This document shows, piece after piece, positions 60,954 through 64,000 of a stretch of DNA of 64,000 bases. Source of the stretch: JASGDN01 sp049841275 (GTDB lineage Bacteria > Chloroflexota > Chloroflexia > Thermomicrobiales > UBA6265); contig JASGDN010000075.1 of assembly GCA_049841275.1 (NCBI GenBank), forward strand, positions 1-64,000. Reading direction: 5' to 3'. The notes beneath the pieces were generated by a model, which saw nothing but the letters and a program-made list of their open reading frames with translations, did no database searches and was not told the origin of the DNA. Position 1 is the stretch's first letter, and each line of letters begins with the position of its first letter. Position numbers and translations under genes: made by a program.

Positions 60954-62186
60954 ATGCGGCAGATGCATTCGCGGCGAGCGTTCGTTTCCACGGCAGGCAA
61001 GGTGGCCGTGGGTGGGGCCATCCTGGGCGCCCTGCCGGTCAGGTTTGCCTCCGCACAGGACGCCACGCCGGCGCCGGTCGAGAACGGTGCGAGCCAGGTG
61101 ACCATCACCCTGACGAGCGACAACGGCGGCACCTGTGTCCTCGATCACACGTCGGCGCAGGCGGGCCCGATCACCTTCACGGTGAAGAACGAGAGCGCGA
61201 CCTCACTCACCGAGGTGGAACTGCTCAGCAACAATCGCATCCTCGGCGAGAAGGAGAACCTCGCACCAGGGCTTCCCGCGGTCAGCTTCACCCTCACGCT
61301 CGGCGGCGGCACCTACCAGATCTACTGCCCGGGCGCTTCGAACGAGATGCAGGATTTCGTCGTCACTGGCGAAGCCGCTGCGCAGCCGACCGGCAGCACC
61401 GCAGCGATCCTGGCCGACGGCACCAAGGGATACGCGAACTACGTGAACGGCGTGGTGGACGCAATGGTCGTCGCCGTCGCGAAGATGAAGGATGACATCG
61501 ACGCCGGGAATCTCGACGCCGCGAAGACCGACTATCCGCTGGCCCGCCCGTTCTACGAGCGCATCGAGTCCGATGTCGATGGGTTCGTGCTCGAAGGCTT
61601 CGACGCCACCGACAATGCGGGGAACCTCGACTACCTAATCGACATGCGCGCATCGAACCTCGATCCGGCGGTCGGATGGCACGGGTTCCACGCCATCGAA
61701 CGGGATCTCTTCGAGGGCGGAAAGATCACGGACACCACCAAGCAGTACGCGGCGGAACTGGTGGAGAACGTCACGAAGCTCGCCTCGCTGGTGAAGACGC
61801 TCCAGTACAACCCGGAGGACCTTGCCAACGGCGCCGCCGGTTTGCTCGAGGAAGTCCAGGCGAACAAGATCACCGGCGAGGAAGAAGCCTACAGCCACTA
61901 CGATCTCGTCGACTTTGCCGGGAATGTCGAAGGCGCCCAGCAAGCCTTTGCCTTCCTGGAGCCGGGGCTGGAGAAGATCGATTCGGCACTGACCGCCCAG
62001 GTGAACGACCAGTTCGACAAGGTCAACGCGCTTCTCGAGACCTACCGCGATTCCAGCGTACCGGGCGGATTCAAGCTGTACACCGAGGAGCTGAAGACAT
62101 CCGACGCGACGAAGCTCAGCCAGGCGATCCAGGCCCTGCAGGAACCGCTCTCCCAGATCGCCGAGAAAGTCGCGACAGCAGCCTGA
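60954..62186 (+). CDS. efeO: EfeO: iron-binding lipoprotein-like subunit, Tat-exported
   Basis: A 410-residue protein of the EfeUOB iron-uptake system. Tat leader: SRRAFVSTAGKVAVGG, then SAQDATPAP. An N-terminal cupredoxin domain (about 45-140) contains the TYQIYCPGASNEMQDF metal loop. A C-terminal M75-peptidase-like helical domain has the HxxE motif GFHAIERDLF (H246, E249). It is thought to bind and hand ferrous or ferric iron to EfeU outside the membrane. GGAGGAG lies before ATG 60954. Its stop overlaps efeB. Confidence 0.92.
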   Translation: MRQMHSRRAFVSTAGKVAVGGAILGALPVRFASAQDATPAPVENGASQVTITLTSDNGGTCVLDHTSAQAGPITFTVKNESATSLTEVELLSNNRILGEKENLAPGLPAVSFTLTLGGGTYQIYCPGASNEMQDFVVTGEAAAQPTGSTAAILADGTKGYANYVNGVVDAMVVAVAKMKDDIDAGNLDAAKTDYPLARPFYERIESDVDGFVLEGFDATDNAGNLDYLIDMRASNLDPAVGWHGFHAIERDLFEGGKITDTTKQYAAELVENVTKLASLVKTLQYNPEDLANGAAGLLEEVQANKITGEEEAYSHYDLVDFAGNVEGAQQAFAFLEPGLEKIDSALTAQVNDQFDKVNALLETYRDSSVPGGFKLYTEELKTSDATKLSQAIQALQEPLSQIAEKVATAA

Positions 62187-63463
62187 TGACCAGACGACCA
62201 GCGCCCAACCCCACCCCGGAAAAGAAGGAGGTTTCCCGCCGTGGGCTGCTCTTCGGAGCAGCTGCGGCGGGCAGCCTGGCCCTCGGTGGCGGCTTGCCTG
62301 GCAGCGCCCACGCCGCGATGGCGGCTGCCCTCGACGAGCAGGACGTCGTCGACCTGAGCGTCGCATATCCGTTCTACGGAACCGCCGAACAGGCCGGCAT
62401 CAGCACGCCACCCCAACGCTACAGCGTCTTCATGACCTTCGACCTCACCTCGACATTGCGCACCGACCTCCAGGTGTTGCTCGCACGGTGGTCGGCAGCA
62501 ATTGCCCAGTTGATGGCGGGGGAAACCGTCGGGCAGGTGGAACCCAAACGCGCCTCCGCGATCGGCGACGACACGGGCGAGGCGCTCGATCTCGGCCCCG
62601 GCGCCCTCACCGTGACGGTCGGGCTCGGGACGAAGGTATTCACCGATGCCTACGGGCTGACCCAGCACAAGCCCGCGCTGTTCCGCGAGCTGATCGACCT
62701 GCCAAGCGATGCCTTCCAGCCTACGCTGACGGGTGGCGACCTCTCCGTGCAAGCATGCGCCGACGATCCCCAGGTCGCCTATCACGCCATCCGGAACCTC
62801 GCCCGCATCGCCAAGGGCACTGGCACGGCGGCAACACGCTGGGCGGTGATGGGATTCGGGCGTGCCTCGGCGGGCAAGGGGCAGTCCACGCCCAGGAATC
62901 TCATGGGGTACAAGGACGGCACCCGCAACATCAAGGAGACGGCGGACTTCGAGAAGTTCGTCTGGATCAAGGACGGCCCAGCCTGGCAGCAGCACGGCAC
63001 CTACCAGGTCGTCCGCAAGATCCAGATGCATATCGAGAACTGGGATACCGACCGTGTCAGCGACCAGAACCGCGTCTTCGGCCGGGACAAGGTGAACGGC
63101 GCGCCCCTGACGGGGACGGATGAATTCGACACGCCTGACTTCGCGAAGAAGGATGCCGAGGGAACCCCCATTATCGATCCGACGGCCCACATTCGCCTCG
63201 CGGCCTTCGAGAACAATGGCGGAGTGCGCATCCTGCGGCGCAGCTACAACTACACCGACGGCATCAATCAGTACGGGTTCCTGGATGCCGGGTTGCTCTT
63301 CGTCAGCTACCAGAACGATCCCGCCCATTTCGAGACGCTGCAAGCCCGGCTCGGCGCCTCCGACGCGCTCAACGAATACATCACCCACATCGGCTCCGGG
63401 ATCTTCTTCGTTCCCCCGGCCCCGCAACAGGGGTCATACTTCGCCCAGGCCCTGTTCGATTGA
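62186..63463 (+). CDS. efeB: EfeB: DyP-type haem peroxidase, Tat-exported
   Basis: A 425-residue periplasmic peroxidase. The start at ATG 62186 overlaps the efeO stop as TGATG. Tat signal: SRRGLLFGAAAAGSLAL. DyP hallmarks: GYKDGTRN (GxxDG, Asp244 as distal acid) and AHIRLAAFENN (proximal haem ligand His335), with RILRRSYNYTDG beyond it supplying distal Arg. EfeB oxidises ferrous iron or removes it from haem in this uptake system. Last gene of efeUOB. Confidence 0.92.
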   Translation: MTRRPAPNPTPEKKEVSRRGLLFGAAAAGSLALGGGLPGSAHAAMAAALDEQDVVDLSVAYPFYGTAEQAGISTPPQRYSVFMTFDLTSTLRTDLQVLLARWSAAIAQLMAGETVGQVEPKRASAIGDDTGEALDLGPGALTVTVGLGTKVFTDAYGLTQHKPALFRELIDLPSDAFQPTLTGGDLSVQACADDPQVAYHAIRNLARIAKGTGTAATRWAVMGFGRASAGKGQSTPRNLMGYKDGTRNIKETADFEKFVWIKDGPAWQQHGTYQVVRKIQMHIENWDTDRVSDQNRVFGRDKVNGAPLTGTDEFDTPDFAKKDAEGTPIIDPTAHIRLAAFENNGGVRILRRSYNYTDGINQYGFLDAGLLFVSYQNDPAHFETLQARLGASDALNEYITHIGSGIFFVPPAPQQGSYFAQALFD

Positions 63464-63738
63464 TATCAGTAAGACCATACGTGTGATGACGCTCTTGCCG
63501 AAGCGCACCCTCAAACCTATTCGTGGGGTACGGCGATCCGCCCACCACCGTCCATTCGCCGCTGTTGCCGAATAGTCGCCGGTCGCGCTCCATCACCGGT
63601 TTCCGCGCATTCCGCATCGTTCGATCCCGGTAGCCTTGAGAACATCGTGATACTCCTTGCCCATACGTCCGGCTTGACGCATGATGTGCACGAAGGATTC
63701 CGGTCGCATCGTCACCCCCATCGCATCCGGGGCGGACC
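63464..63738. other. 275-bp gap with no recognised gene
   Basis: No ORF with family resemblance or hairpin was found. A weak GGGGCGGA precedes the next start. Confidence 0.4.
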
Positions 63739-64000
63739 ATGGATCCACGCGTCGCCGAGCGTAGCCAGCTTCCACCGCTGCACGCTCGCCTCCTCGGCCC
63801 AACGGAGATTCGCGTCGGCGATCGTATCCTGTCGTCTCGCGATTGGCCGCGCCGCCCGGCCCGGGCGGTTCTCGTCCTGCTGCTTGGCACACCGGGCCAT
63901 CGGCTCGCGCGAGATCAGGTCCTCGAAAGCATCTGGACCGATCGCGATGTCGATTCGAGCCTCAACTCCCTCTACAAGGCGCTCCACGCCTTGCGACGAA
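63739..64000 (+). CDS. SARP/AfsR-like transcriptional regulator, N-terminal part (runs off window)
   Basis: From ATG 63739 the frame encodes MDPRVAERSQLPPLHARLLG, then EIRVGDRILSSRDWPRRPAR, then LLGTPGHRLARDQVLESIW and DSSLNSLYKALHALRR. This is the winged-helix (OmpR-like) N-terminus of SARP or large BTAD-containing ATPase regulators: strand pair, WxRRKAR-like turn, then the x-L-x-LW...A...L..ALxxLRR pattern. Stops upstream in frame (63682) and no earlier start codon fix the N-terminus. The remainder, including any BTAD, NB-ARC or TPR domains, is beyond the window. Confidence 0.8.
   Translation, partial: MDPRVAERSQLPPLHARLLGPTEIRVGDRILSSRDWPRRPARAVLVLLLGTPGHRLARDQVLESIWTDRDVDSSLNSLYKALHALRR

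Noticed and set aside
63381..63890. 169-codon minus-strand ORF after efeB
   Set aside because: It overlaps the efeB 3' end and the SARP-like start, has no family resemblance and poor composition.

Overview
The window is high-GC, gene-dense bacterial chromosome. Several traits together suggest a Chloroflexota bacterium of the Thermomicrobia/Sphaerobacter type: many twin-arginine (Tat) leaders, mature exported proteins that begin with Ala/Pro/Ser/Thr-rich 'ATPEASP'-like linkers, ECF sigma factors followed by large single-pass membrane proteins, an F420-type luciferase-like oxidoreductase, an EfeUOB iron system, and terminators that are near-perfect GC-rich hairpins without a strong T tract. This placement is inference from style; no rRNA or other phylogenetic marker is present. 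No tRNA, rRNA or CRISPR array was recognised.

Layout. 1-2.4 kb: the start of an IS5-type transposase reading out of the window, an ECF sigma gene that has apparently lost its start, and a GAP-family membrane protein divergent from a TetR regulator across two palindromic operators. 3.3-6.1 kb: a Tat-exported gluconate-2-dehydrogenase-type small subunit and its GMC flavoprotein. 6.2-10.8 kb: DinB, threonine/serine dehydratase, alpha/beta hydrolase, a secreted protein, Ada. 11.7-15.2 kb: a sugar ABC transporter (binding protein and two permeases, no ATPase). 15.5-24 kb: CoA-transferase, GNAT, peptidase E, a frameshifted DJ-1/PfpI gene, a DHFR-like protein, Eis-like acetyltransferase, two Yip1-like membrane proteins, an LLM oxidoreductase. 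24.3-31.3 kb: two paralogous Tat-exported SH3b proteins around an MFS pump, two paralogous secreted proteins, an SDR, and a GNAT gene broken by a 10-bp tandem duplication. 31.7-43.6 kb: DedA, three dipeptide-type solute-binding proteins (the third a multiply frameshifted, leaderless remnant), a PPC-domain protein, an ECF sigma/membrane-partner pair, a TetR/DHA2-pump pair with Tn10-like tet operators, and a VOC gene with an internal stop. 43.6-50.1 kb: PPK2, an MFS-TetR-MFS operon, and a second sigma/membrane-partner pair. 50.1-55.3 kb: two copies of a small two-gene HEPN module, an unrecognised protein with an ART-like N-terminal motif, a hairpin-bearing tandem repeat, a SulP anion transporter and a FadR-type regulator. 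55.3-64 kb: a GH127 glycosidase, a CynX-like MFS, the efeU-efeO-efeB operon, and the start of a SARP/AfsR-like regulator.

Themes. (1) Export and membrane surveillance: at least nine Tat or Sec exported proteins and two sigma factors whose membrane partners share a Cys-containing extracytoplasmic motif. (2) Drug or solute efflux under local one-component repressors (three TetR units, two with visible operators). (3) Gene decay: six genes carry distinguishable lesions. The most promising undescribed system is the duplicated HEPN module (50.2-50.9 and 54.5-55.2 kb), with a conserved 14-nt gene overlap and an unrecognised partner protein; the first copy is divergent from the gene with the ART-like motif.
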